DNA of 64,000 nt from Dipteronia dyeriana (taxonomy: Eukaryota; Streptophyta; Magnoliopsida; Sapindales; Sapindaceae): contig CM065303.1 of the NCBI GenBank assembly GCA_032871835.1, forward strand, positions 22,880,001 through 22,944,000, written 5' to 3'. The notes beneath the pieces are model-generated. The model worked only from the letters and a program-made list of their open reading frames with translations. It was not told where the DNA came from and ran no database searches. Positions 1 through 10,234 of this stretch are shown piece by piece; the stretch's first letter is position 1; every line of letters starts with the position of its first letter. Position numbers and translations under genes: made by a program.

Positions 1-490
1 AAGGTAGCGAGGTCCTCCACCAGCCAAAACTGCCAAACTGGAATCTTAAATCTCTCGTCCAACCCTACCAGTATCTAGTTTAGCATATAGATTAGGCAGA
101 GCTTCACAACATCATACGCCTCCAAAAAATCTCCGAGGGTGAGAAAAACCCTCAACTCCTCGAACTATACCTCATCGGCTCTAGGGAAGTACCACTAATA
201 TATGTCATTCTCCACTACTGCATACTGGCACGTACTAAAGAAGTGTTCCTACTCCCAAGTATAAGAGGGTCAAAGTAATAAATTAATCGGTAAGATCGGG
301 TCGAACCACATGGAGGTTGTTCACTTGTCCTTGTAGAATTAATTATTTAGATTAACTACTAAGCTTGTTATAAAATGTAAATCAATTAAAATTAAAATTG
401 GGGCTAAGGGATCCACTGTTGGTAATTCAAATATGATCCAATAATTAATATTTAGTCCATATTAATGGGAGGGTATTTCACTCCACTGAC

Positions 491-782
491 CACTCTCTGA
501 TAGATATGGGTAAAGTACCCACTGTTCTAGACAACATCTGTTTGTATAGTGAGTCAAAACTCCACAAAGATCAGAAGGGATAAATCACTCTCTGATAGAT
601 ATGGGTAAAAGTACTTAATGTGCTAGACAATATCTGTCTGTCTACAGTGAGTCAAAAACTTCACAAAGATCAAAGGGGAGAAACCACTCTCTGATAGATA
701 TAGGTAAAAGTACCCACTGTGCTAGACAATATCTGTCTGACTACAGTGAGTCAAAAACTCCACGAAGATCAGAGGGGAGAAA
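491..782. repeat. Three tandem ~97-bp units in the gypsy 3' LTR
   Basis: Units start at 491, 586 and 685 with a form of 'cactctctgatagatatgg'. Each runs through gctagacaatatctgtct and ends with ccacaaagatcagagg. The short arms agaca/tgtct in each unit could form a small hairpin. Confidence 0.85.
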
Positions 783-951
783 GTAAAATAATAAACTTAC
801 CGTAATTGGATCATATTTTCCATACCAACCGTATCACCTTTGGCCCTAGCTATATAAAATTAGCCAGACATAATTTAACTAGAAAATAGCTATATTATTT
901 AAACTGAGAATTTGAGAATAAAATAGAGAGAATTTCACAAATCTAATATCA

Positions 952-1566
952 TATTTGGATTTAGAATAAGGAAATTAGGGGGGGGGGGGGGGGGGGGGGG
1001 GGGTGAGGCCCCCTATTTATACAAAATACGGATGAAAATTGACATAAGATGAATTTAGAATTGAGCGTTCAGATTTCACTACGTCATCAGTGAATAGTGA
1101 ACAGCGAACAGTGAACAATAAACGCATCCGTGAAAATGACTAGTGAACAGTGAACAGTGAACAGTAATGCATCCGTGAAAGTGAATAGTGAATAGTGCCC
1201 CCGCTTCCAGAATATTATTCTCTGCAGCCGCGTGTACGGTGCACTCGCAGTTTGGGCCAATATTTGGATTTAGAATAAGGAAATTAGGGGGGGGGGGGGG
1301 GGTGAGGCCCCCTATTTATACAAAATACGGATGAAAATTGACATCAGATGAATTTAGAATTGAGCATTCAGATTTCACTACGTCATCAGTGAATAGTGAA
1401 CAGTGAACAGTGAACAATAAACGCATCCGTGAAAATGACTAGTGAACAGTGAACAGTGAACAGTGAACAGTAATGCATCCGTGAAAGTGAATAGTGAATA
1501 GTGCCCCCGCTTCCAGAATATTATTCTCTGCAGCCGCGTGTACGGTGCACTCGCAGTTTGGGCCAA
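952..1566. repeat. Direct duplication of ~308 bp inside one LTR only
   Basis: The blocks 952-1260 and 1261-1566 are nearly identical and both start at 'tatttggatttagaataagg'. The other LTR has a single copy, so the duplication arose after insertion. Each copy carries its own TATA-like motif and G run. Confidence 0.85.
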
Positions 1567-1890
1567 TAGGAATGTGTCACGTCATCGGGTACCGTGAAAA
1601 TGAACTATGAACAGTGAATAGTCAAAATTACAAAAATGCCTTTCATGGCCTTCCTAAGGTTTTTGACGTTCTAAACTTGAAAACGATGTTTGTTTTGCTA
1701 TTTGACTTCTCCATTCTTCTGAATTGATCAAATTACCTCTGAAATACAAAGAAAAATACATTGATTACTACACAACACATTTATTTAAGCAAGTGAACAA
1801 AATTATGTCTAAATTGAGGAATTAATCATATTGGAAGTGTAAAATGATGATATTATCCCATAGTAAATATACACTTTTCAGTGTTAATCA

Positions 1891-1903
1891 CACCCCCCAA
1901 CCA
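1891..1903 (-). promoter_or_regulatory. Polypurine tract next to the gypsy 3' LTR
   Basis: The minus strand reads ggttggggggtg directly before the 3' LTR start tgattaacac. This is the expected plus-strand primer position. Confidence 0.65.
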
Positions 1904-4244
1904 GTTTACTGCTATTCCTTTGCAATTAAAGCGAAAATAGTTAAAACTTAAATTCAAATCTCTAAACTACCAAATAGACAAACTCTCTCATACCTCTTTT
2001 CTCACCCTTTGACAACCAATCATCAATTGAGTTATCAATCAAACTTTCTTGTGCTCAATAAAGATCAACACAATAACTATGAGATTCAATTGAAATCAAG
2101 CAACATTTTCATTCCGAAATCTCATCAGGCTTTTTCCTTAAGCAGCAGTTTTATTCTTTTTTTTTTAATATAACCAAATTGGAAACAAACATTCCATCTT
2201 TAATCCATATAGCGAGCTTTAGGCTAATGACTCCCAAACCAAATGTCTTTAGGGCATTAAGTGTTAAAACACTCATACGGGCTTAATTACTCGGATTGCA
2301 GATTTTTTTTTTTAATAGTACAATTCCCTTAAGTTTTCTCTTTAACCCGTGTAACGAGCTTTGGGTCAATGACTCCCAAACCAGTTGGTCTTAGGGCATT
2401 AGGTGTTAAAGCACCCCTCAGACTTAATTGCTCGAGTTAAAGAGGCTACAAAACTGCACTTTATTCTTATCCAGACTCAACCGTTTAGCGCAAACAATCT
2501 ATGCTTACTGAGGCATGAGGCCCGGCTACTAAGTAAGAGTTTTGGTCACAACACATAAAATTATTATTATTATTATTACTATATATATTTTTAAACATGA
2601 CCACTGCCTTCGGTTATTACCCTTGAATGATGTTTCAGAACTAAATATCGTAAAATCTCAACTTACTGCACATAATCACTTGTCAATATGCGTGTGTCTA
2701 GAATAGTTCAAAAAAATTCTCAAGATGATTTAATGAACAAAAGGATTAGTCAATGATATCACAATGGAGAGTTTATAAATTTGAATAGTCAGAAGAGAGG
2801 AAAAATGCATCATAACTACAAAGATGCGTCTCAGAAGTATCTAAAAGATCTCCTTACTCGGCCATTTTTACAAAAAAAAAAATGGTCAGAAGTTATTTTT
2901 ATTTTAAAAAAAAAACAAAAGTTATTGAATCAACTATCCCCTCCCCCCAACCAGAACGAGACATTGTCCCTAATGTCTTTAGAAAGAGGTAAGGTTTAAA
3001 AGATATCATCTGAACAACTTGAAAACAACAAAATTCTGTAAAACAACAAAAGAAATACAAAATAAAGGAAAATAAAATGTACAAAAACCATGGGACAATC
3101 ACACAGTGAGATTCAGATCAATTATGTGTTTCTTGTTCTCTTCATCAATAGATCAATCAATTTTGGAGGTTGAAGGATCTGACTCATAATTGAAAGCTTG
3201 TAACCGGTCAATCAGCTCATGAGGACTTGAAGCAAAGATAAAGATAATAAAGAGATAATAACAACAAAAAGATATTTATTGGTAGTTGTGATTGTGGCTC
3301 ACATCTTCCTCTGGTTTTACGTCCAGAAATGACTTGAACTCCCTCTATGGGTCCGGGATATGCTTCCCATCCAATTTTCTTATAAATTGGCAAATAGGGT
3401 CTTTTAAAATCAGATTCCCAAGACTATATTGTGCATGTTCTTTTTGAAATTGTGGCCATAATCAGTCGATTGTCATTTGCACATATCCACTAGGATGTGC
3501 ATCAAGAGTCATTAGGATATTATTCAATTACTCCATATGCAAATCATGCCTAATGAATAAAATTTTATCTTCCCGATTATTAGACACCATTCCTAAAGAA
3601 CGATAACGTGTGTTGCAAGTTGTACGTGCACATTTGTGACAAGTAACCCCTAACTTCTTAACTCTTCATTTTTTTGCAAGGTTACTTCTTCCAAAACCAG
3701 GCATGTAAGATATAAATGCATCAGCAGACTCACCTGCTAGACGTACCTTAGCTTTGATCAACCAGTGAATTTCAACAGAAATTTTGTTTATCATCAGTAA
3801 GCGTAATCTTTCGGAACGTGCTTTGTAAATCTTTTTCAGAGCATTTTGGGGCAACGATGGAAAATGTTTTCGTAAGTTTGTGAAAATTTTGTCCATGCCT
3901 TGTTTTGGGGATCAGTTACTTGGGAAACTAAATTAAACTGACTTGAACTGTCATGGAGTACCGTTATCCGCCACTTAACCGGGGTTATATAGCAAAACAC
4001 ATCAAGCAAAAATTTAACCTCGAAATTAATCCTGCGAAAATTCAAAACGTAAAAGAGAACAAAAACAAAAATAATAATTGCAAATACAAATAAAGTCAAA
4101 AGCAAAAAGTTTGTTTACTCACCTTTGTAACAAGGGTCAAAATGAACGGTAGAGTCTTTTTGAAAATTTGTATTTTCTAAGAGTCCTTTTGTAACCAAAT
4201 TTTAGCTTTATCTTATAAGGAAAACGGGAAAAACTTAAGCCTGA
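1904..4244 (-). other. Internal region of the gypsy element without recognisable pol
   Basis: No protease, integrase or reverse transcriptase motif is visible on either strand. A 76-codon minus reading at 3666-3896 is open but not recognised. At 2180-2285 and 2338-2440 there are two similar blocks containing 'aatgactcccaaacca', ending in the ttaattgctcg type. The second block has arms that could fold (taacgagc against gctcgagtta). The function of these blocks is unknown. Confidence 0.55.
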
Positions 4245-4508
4245 TTATATCCATACTAACATTTTAGTCAGTGCAAGTGTTACAGACTTCCTCAAACTCC
4301 CTAAGATGCAAATATTAGTTTTCAAATTCAAGACCGTGAAAATTGGTCCCGGTTTAAAATTAAAGTGTGCTTCATTTGGTGGGAAAGCTATGCATGAAGG
4401 TGCTCCAGTACGTGTGGGGTTCATATAGTCTCTAAGAGTTCTAGGTGGATTTGGGTTAATGTGTTGGTCATGGTCAACATAAGGCGGATGGTTGCTGTGC
4501 TGAGACAC
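4245..4508 (-). pseudogene. gag: Gypsy gag N-terminal fragment
   Basis: The minus reading contains RTLRDYMNPTRTGAPSCI followed by FPPNEAHFNFKPGPI, the characteristic start of Ty3/gypsy gag. After this the frame shifts: the continuation (HGLEFEN, a stop, then YLHLREFEEVCNT) is found in a different frame. Nothing of the rest of gag is recognisable downstream of about 4245. It cannot make a working capsid protein. Confidence 0.65.
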
Positions 4509-5092
4509 GTTGTCAAGGTTGTCTAAAAGGTTCTCGGCTTGGTTTCCTGCTGGATGTCTAAGTGGGTTTTCAGCAATGTTGTCAGTGAATTTGATCTCCT
4601 AATTAATCTACCACTAGATGTTCGAGACCAATGTCTCATGTAAATTTAATGAGGGTTCATGGAGGTGAAATACATAAAAATGAAGAAAATAAAAGAAAAA
4701 GTGATAAAAATAACAAGATGCAAAATTCTAGAGGTGTAAATGTAAATATACACAAGTGTTGGGGTAAAAGTGTAAATAATTATAAATATAGGGACTAAAG
4801 TAAAAATATGATAATTACAGGGATTGATATGCAAAAATGAAAATTAAAATGACCTATATACAAATACAAACTAGATCTAGGCTAAAATGCAAATAAAAGG
4901 TTGAAGGACTAAAATGTAAGAATGTGATTAATGATTACAAGTGCTTTTTTTTTTAAGTGAATGAAGTTTATGATTGAGATGAGTAATGTAAAATTGAATA
5001 CAGAATAAGAAAAAAGAAAATAGAAAAAAAAAATAGCAAAGCTAAAAAAAATTAAAAAGAAATTACTTCTGTAAAGAAAAGACGGACTTATC

Positions 5093-5110
5093 TCCCTAGC
5101 AGCGGCGCCA
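5093..5110 (-). promoter_or_regulatory. Primer-binding site, tRNA-Asp type
   Basis: The minus strand reads tggcgccgctgctaggga. This is close to the complement of the plant tRNA-Asp 3' end, which is the primer used by many Tat/Athila gypsy elements. It lies 6 bp inside the 5' LTR, as expected. Confidence 0.75.
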
Positions 5111-5381
5111 AAAACTTGACACATCCTAAAGAAGTGTTCCTACTCCCAAGTATAAGAGTGTCAAAGTAATAAATTAACCGTTAAGACCGGATCAAACCAC
5201 AAGGACGTTGTTCACTTGTCCTTCTAGAATTAATTATTTAGATTAATTACAAAGCTTATTATAAAATGTAAATAAATTAAAATTAAAACAGGGGCTAAGG
5301 GATCCAATGTTGGTAATTCGAATATGATCCAATAATTAATATTTAGTACATATTAATGGGAGGGTATTTCACTCCACTGAC

Positions 5382-5675
5382 CAATCTTTGATAGATATGG
5401 TTAAAGTACCCACTGTGCTAGACAACATTTGTCTGTCTATAGTGAGTCAAAACTCCACAAAGATCAGAGGGAATAAACCATTCTCTGATAGATATGGGTA
5501 AAAGTACTTACTGTGCTAGACAATATCTGTCTGTCTACAGTGAGTCAAAAACTCCACAAAGATCAGAGGGGAGAAACCACTTTCTGATAGATAAGGGTAA
5601 AAGTACCCACTATGCTAGACAATATCTATCTGACTACAGTGAGTCAAAAACTCCACAAAGATCAGAGGGGAGAAA
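5382..5675. repeat. Three tandem ~97-bp units in the gypsy 5' LTR
   Basis: Units start near 5382, 5479 and 5578. They are the counterparts of 491-782, so the triplication predates this insertion. Confidence 0.85.
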
Positions 5676-5890
5676 GCAAAAAAAATAATAAACTTACCAT
5701 AATTGGATCATATTTTCCATACCAACCGTATCACCTTTGGCCCCAACTATATAAAATTAGCCAGACATAATTTAACTAGAAAATAACTATTTTATTTAAA
5801 CTGAGAATTTGAGAACAAAAGAGAGAGAATTTCACAAATCTAATATCAGATTTGGATTTAGAATATAGAAACTAGGGGGGAAAGATCCCC

Positions 5891-5900
5891 TATTTATACA
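5891..5900 (-). promoter_or_regulatory. TATA box of the gypsy 5' LTR
   Basis: The minus strand reads tgtataaata. The repeat-rich gtgaacagt patch lies immediately upstream (higher coordinates). Confidence 0.45.
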
Positions 5901-6889
5901 AAATGCGGATGAAAATTGATAATCAGATGAATTAAGAATAAAGCGTCCAGATTCGCCACGTCATCAATGAATAGTGAATAGTGAACAGTGAACAGTGAAC
6001 AGTGAACAGTGAACAATGAACAGTAAACACATTCGTGAAAGTGAATAGTGAATAGTGCACCGGCTTCTAAAATATTATTCTCTACAGTCGTGTGTACAGT
6101 GCACTCGCAGTTTGGGCCAATAGGAATGTGTCATGTCATCAGGTACAGTGAAAGTCAACTGTGAACAGTGAATAATGAATAGTCAAAATTACAAAAATAC
6201 CCTTCATGACCTTCCTAAGGTTTTTGACGTTCTAAACTTGAAAACGTTGTTTGTTTTGCCATCTGACTTCTCCATAATTCTGAATTGATCGAATTACCTC
6301 TGAAATACAAGGAAAAGTACATTGATTACTACACAACACATTTATTTAAGCGAGCGAACGAAATTATGTCTAAATTGGGAAATTAATCATATTGGAAGTG
6401 TAAAATGATGATATTATCCATTAGTAAACTTACACTTTTCAGTGTTAATCACATACAAGCTCATGTCTGGTACAACTCCAAAACGTAATCTAGTGATGAG
6501 GTAAAATTCCACCTTAGAAGACCTCACCAAATGGTTCCCTAATAAGAACCGCATCTCATATGTTGGCCCATTATAGTGCAACTCCCGCAACAGCAGTCGA
6601 TGGATAACAGCACCCGAAAACTTCATCCGCCGGTGCATCGACATGAAATGCCCAAAACAGGACGCTATGAACCGACGTCGATCCTCAATAGTAAAATCTT
6701 TGGGGACCCGGTTTAGTGTGTTGTCTATACGGCCGAGTATGTCAAAATGGCTGTGTCGAGTCAATTTGCCCTCGTACCAATCTCCTTCTAGAGTTTTAAG
6801 CAAATCCTTCAACATATACCTCATATGCAATGTCACAGAAACAATACATAAGTAAATTGGAAAAAACTCAGTTTCATCAATTAAAAATC

Positions 6890-7600
6890 TTGATTCTTTA
6901 AAAAAAAATCCTTGATTCTTTCAAAAAATATGCTCGATTCTTTCAAAAATAAGCTCGATCGTATTCAAAAAAGGTTTGATTTGGCTACAAATATACTCGA
7001 TTTAACTAAACCTAATTTTCAAAAATAAAATGTATGATCCTTTGAAAAATATGTTTGATTCTTTGAAAAATATGTTTGATTCTTTCAAAAATATGCTCGA
7101 TTCTTTCAATTATATTCTCGATTTGACTACAAATATACCAGTACTCGATTTAACTAAACCTAAATTTCAAAAATAAAATGCTAGATCCTTTGAAAAATAT
7201 GCTCGATTCTTTCAAAATATTCTCGATTCTTTCAAATATATGCTCGATTTGGCTACAAATATACTCGATTTAACTAAACCTAATTTTTAAAAATAAAATG
7301 CTCGATCCCTTGAAAAATATGCTCGATTCCTTCAAAAAAATGCTCGATTCTTTCAAATATATGCTTGATTTGGCTACAAATATACTCGATTTACCTAAAC
7401 CTAATTTTCAAAAAATAAAATGCTCGATTCTTTCAAAAATATCATTGATTTTTTGAAAAACAAAGCTCGACCTTGTTCTAAAAACCCTCGATTTCACTAA
7501 AAATAAACTCGATATAACTAAACGTAATTTAAAAAAAAAAAAACCAATCCTTGAAACTCTATCAAATAAGCTCGATTCTACAACAAAAAAGCTCGGATCT
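6890..7600. repeat. ~20-bp array with CTCGATT core in MULE-1
   Basis: Many imperfect copies of 'tgctcgattctttcaaaaat' alternate with 'actcgatttaactaaacc'. Comparable arrays with related cores occur in MULE-2 and MULE-3. It lies between the DUF1985 exon and the presumed 5' end of that gene, so it may be intronic. Confidence 0.8.
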
Positions 7601-7985
7601 TGTTAAAACAATCTCGGCTACCTAGATTTTCATCTTCCTCAACAAATATTCAACCTCATTTCAAACCCTAACCTAAACCACAACCATTCTCAGATCCCTA
7701 AATCAACCATAATCTACAAGTTTAATAAACAAAAACCAAATCTAGCATGCAATGCTACTTCTCAACAAAAAAATCGAAAACAAATTCAATATCAGCTTAC
7801 CTCGATCAATTGCGAATCTTTTCGATGGATTTTCCACTGCTCTCTGGTTGTACCACCGTTAATATCGTCGTCGTCAATACACTTTTGCTCACTTGAAAGT
7901 CACTGAACTTTTTTCTCACTCACGTTGAAAACGACAACTCACTTTCAGGGTATTTTGGTCTGAACACCTTAATTCGTGTCCTTTA
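7601..7985 (-). other. Leader region of the MULE-1 minus-strand gene
   Basis: This is homologous to 61640-61990 of MULE-2: shared 'atttcatcttcctca', 'caaaccctaacctaaacca' and a gtcgtcgtc-rich stretch. It contains no long coding frame. By position it is the 5' leader or promoter of the DUF1985/ULP1-type gene. Confidence 0.45.
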
Positions 7986-8058
7986 AACACACATTATTAA
8001 TGTGGTGATATTTGCACAAAAGCCTCCCAAAATAGTGCCAATAATTTTTCTATCCATA
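7986..8058. repeat. Right terminal repeat of MULE-1
   Basis: It contains 'attaatgtggtgatatttg' and 'gccaataatttttc', matching the right end of MULE-2 (61985-62075). The opposite end is outside the window. Confidence 0.5.
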
Positions 8059-8855
8059 TTAGAGTATGAGTACTACAATTTCATCAAAGCTTTATTATTG
8101 CAAACTACATGTTAATGATCTCATTCATTTTAGCTGATTCACATGAGTTGTTAATGAGAGGCATTAGAGTACGATGGAAGTTTCACAACTCTCTGAAGCT
8201 GGATCCGACTGGCTCAGATGTTCATCTTTTAAGGAAATATATCTTCCGCAAAGGACTACAAGAGAGATCAAATTATGGCATGACCATATAAGTATAAAAC
8301 ATTTAGTTTCAAGCTAATCGAGAAGAAGCGAAACCAGTGATCTAAGCGATACAAACCTTGATATTGTTTAAGGTTAGTTCACCATTAAATGCATGCTTCT
8401 ACTGAAAATACAATCACGGTTAAATGCTCAAGGATAACCTAGAGGGGGGGGTGAATAGGTTAGGCACCTTTTTCGACTCCCTTAGAAACAAACAAAAGTT
8501 TGTCTCTCTAGATTGCTTGTATCACAATATATATATTAATTAAAGACAATTAATCAATATATAAACACAAGTAAAGTATGATACAAACAAGTAATTGTAA
8601 CACATACACAATCTATATTATAAAGAGGAAGTCAACATACATAAAGAGTTCTATCCACAATACAAATATTAGAGAGATAGGGATAGAGAAAAGTTGACAC
8701 AAGATATAACGTGGTAAACCTCTGAAGAGGAAACATCCACGGGCTAGCAGCCACCGGCAAACAAAATCCACTAATAGATAAGACAAGTACAATCTCTCAA
8801 GTGACCTCTTCACCTAGAAACTACCCTTCTATCCTACTCTAGAAGTTGTCGCCTT

Positions 8856-9175
8856 ATGCTCAACAATCCGAGGCTTCACACCTCTTGTCAAGACTTCCTT
8901 GCTCACCTTATCCGGATCTTCACAACCCAAGGCAAGACTTCTTGCTCAACTATCCAAGTCTTCCCGACTCTAGTCAAGACTTCCTTGCTCACCTATCCGA
9001 GTTCTCCCAACTCTAGGAAAGACTTCTTGCTCGACTATCCAAGGCTTCACACCTCTAACCAAGACTTCCTTGCTCGACAATCCGAGGCTTCACACCTCTT
9101 GCCAAGACTTCTTGCTCAACACCATAGGTCTCACACCTATTGTCAAGACTTCCTTCTCACAAGGCATTTAGGTGA
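8856..9175. repeat. Degenerate 35-50-bp repeats inside the solo LTR
   Basis: Recurrent words are 'cttcacacctcttg' or similar and 'caagacttccttgctc', about seven times. They translate into a repetitive peptide, but no gene is implied. Confidence 0.7.
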
Positions 9176-10090
9176 TCATGAATGCAAAACGTAGACAAGC
9201 ACGCAACATAGAATGCTATGATCAAAACATCCTATGGAAAATACTAGACATGAGCATGATTGCACAAATCACATATAGTCTAGTTCATCATGCATGAGTA
9301 GTCAATCTAGATTAAGTAAGATATGATCAACATTAATCACAAACTAGATTCATGCATATATCTAAACTTGAATCACAGGATATGATCAACAAATCAAAAG
9401 ATCAAGTTTAAATCACAAAAACCAAAAACATGCTAAAATCATATGACAATGTCAAATAGATCTAAGCATAAGTTCTAGAGCATAGTCCTAATCATAGATT
9501 CAACAAATCACATGAATAGCTCAAAAGAACATAAGCACATGTATTATGTGAGAATTTCGGCCAAGAGAGCCTAATACATGTGATGAACTATTTTTTACAA
9601 AATCAATCAATCAAAGATCACAAAATAGTCCTAGAATCAAAGCTAGCACAATACAATCCCAAACATGTGATAACATAGGCAAAATCAAAACCTAACTCAA
9701 CATGTATGATTTCAATTGAAATTCAATCTATCTTTGAAAGTGTTAAAAACACAAATCAAGACACTCACAATATACAAATATATATAGAAGAATAAAACCC
9801 AAGGCAATTGACCAAGTTTTAAAAGAAAACTTAGAGAGAAAATCAATACCTTAGTTGATCTAGGTGCAGTCCCGTTTTACTATGATTAGACACCAAAAAA
9901 AGCAGAAATATTAACTCAAATATTCAGAGAAAAGATGGAGAATGAATATATGAACACTCTCAACTTTAAATCACTCAAATCGGAGTTCAAATGAAGAAGT
10001 TATGGTGTTTGGAAGGTGAGAAAATTTAGAGAGAAAATTTTGCACACTTGATTTGAATTTCTTCTTAGAATGAAATGTGAGAGGGAAAGA

Positions 10091-10100
10091 GTTTATAAAG
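10091..10100 (-). promoter_or_regulatory. TATA-like box of the solo LTR
   Basis: The minus strand reads ctttataaac. It sits downstream of the paired palindromes in LTR orientation. Confidence 0.4.
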
Positions 10101-10164
10101 GAGAGGGATAAGAATGAATTATGAAAAGACCAAAACACCCTTAAGAGCCCAAGAATGCATGCTG

Positions 10165-10234
10165 CCCGAGATGGTACGTGGGCATCTCGGGGCAGCAAGC
10201 ATTCTGTCCCGAGATGGCCACGCACCATCTCGGG
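10165..10234. repeat. Paired GC-rich palindromes upstream of the solo-LTR TATA box
   Basis: Two imperfect palindromes start with cccgagatgg and end with ctcggg (10165-10191 and 10208-10234). The two are also related to each other. On minus they lie about 65 bp upstream of a TATA-like box. Confidence 0.75.

Larger units (their letters stand above)
226..1890 (-). repeat. 3' LTR of the gypsy element, with an internal duplication
   Basis: On plus it begins with tggcacgtactaaagaag and ends with gtgttaatca, matching the second copy at 5117-6451. It is about 330 bp longer, mainly because the stretch 952-1260 is repeated at 1261-1566. Runs of G follow each 'aaatta': about 26 G at 978-1003 and 16 G at 1287-1302, against 7 in the other LTR. 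A TATA-like motif lies on minus near 1011-1021. Tandem 'gtgaacagtgaacagt' words at 1085-1195 and again near 1390-1500 lie just upstream of the TATA motif in each copy. Confidence 0.8.
226..6451 (-). mobile_element. Non-autonomous Ty3/gypsy LTR retrotransposon (LARD-like)
   Basis: Two long direct repeats (226-1890 and 5117-6451) bound 3.2 kb of internal DNA. The target duplication catac is present on both sides. Read on minus, a primer-binding site complementary to tRNA-Asp follows the 5' LTR after a 6-bp spacer. A polypurine tract (ggttggggggtg) precedes the 3' LTR. The inside holds only a short decayed gag piece and no protease, integrase or reverse transcriptase, so this element depended on others. 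The tRNA-Asp primer and the gag text point to the Ty3/gypsy Tat/Athila group. The element entered the DUF1985 exon of MULE-1, so it is younger than that MULE. Confidence 0.8.
5117..6451 (-). repeat. 5' LTR of the gypsy element
   Basis: The plus-strand ends are tgacacatcctaaagaag and gtgttaatca. The right boundary is set by the target duplication catac (6452-6456) and the left one by the primer-binding site at 5093-5110. It contains the same triple ~97-bp repeat as the other LTR and a patch of gtgaacagt words (5965-6055). Confidence 0.8.
1..6836 (-). pseudogene. DUF1985-type exon of a MULE-borne ULP1-like gene, split by a gypsy element
   Basis: The minus-strand reading from 6836 to 6452 is open and shows the DUF1985 pattern: an SCFGHFM segment, then a KFSGAVIHRLLLREL block, then EMRFLLGNHLV and a KVEFYLITRLRFG block. 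The frame is cut at 6452 by the gypsy element. It resumes at 225 and runs to the window edge with further typical text (FEELRVFLTLGDF, then KIPVWQFWLVEDLA), including two in-frame TAG codons. The 5-bp sequence catac (221-225 and 6452-6456) flanks the insertion. In plants this domain is the N-terminal part of transposon-encoded proteins that end in a ULP1/C48 cysteine protease domain. No start codon is assigned because 6836 looks like an internal exon edge. Confidence 0.65.
1..8058 (-). mobile_element. MULE-1: right-hand part of a Mutator-like element
   Basis: The stretch from about 6840 to 8058 has the same layout as the right end of MULE-2 (61100-62075): a ~20-bp array with a CTCGA core, then a leader containing 'caaaccctaacctaaacca', then a terminal segment containing 'gtgatatttgcacaa' near 8015. 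Inside the element on the minus strand is a DUF1985-type exon, which is known from MULEs that carry ULP1-like protease genes. The left end and any transposase lie beyond the window. A gypsy element (226-6451) interrupts it. Its right end meets the 3' flank of PDI copy W at about 8058. The exact end and its 9-bp target duplication could not be fixed. Confidence 0.6.

Noticed and set aside
491..782. Regular ~97-bp repeats suggestive of a CRISPR-like array
   Set aside because: Units are contiguous without spacers, sit in an LTR and recur in the other LTR; the genome is a plant's.
3666..3896. 76-codon minus frame in the gypsy element
   Set aside because: No recognised motif; could be a remnant of a lost coding region, but not supportable as a gene.
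8856..9194. 112-codon repetitive frame
   Set aside because: It lies in degenerate LTR repeats inside the solo LTR and matches no family.
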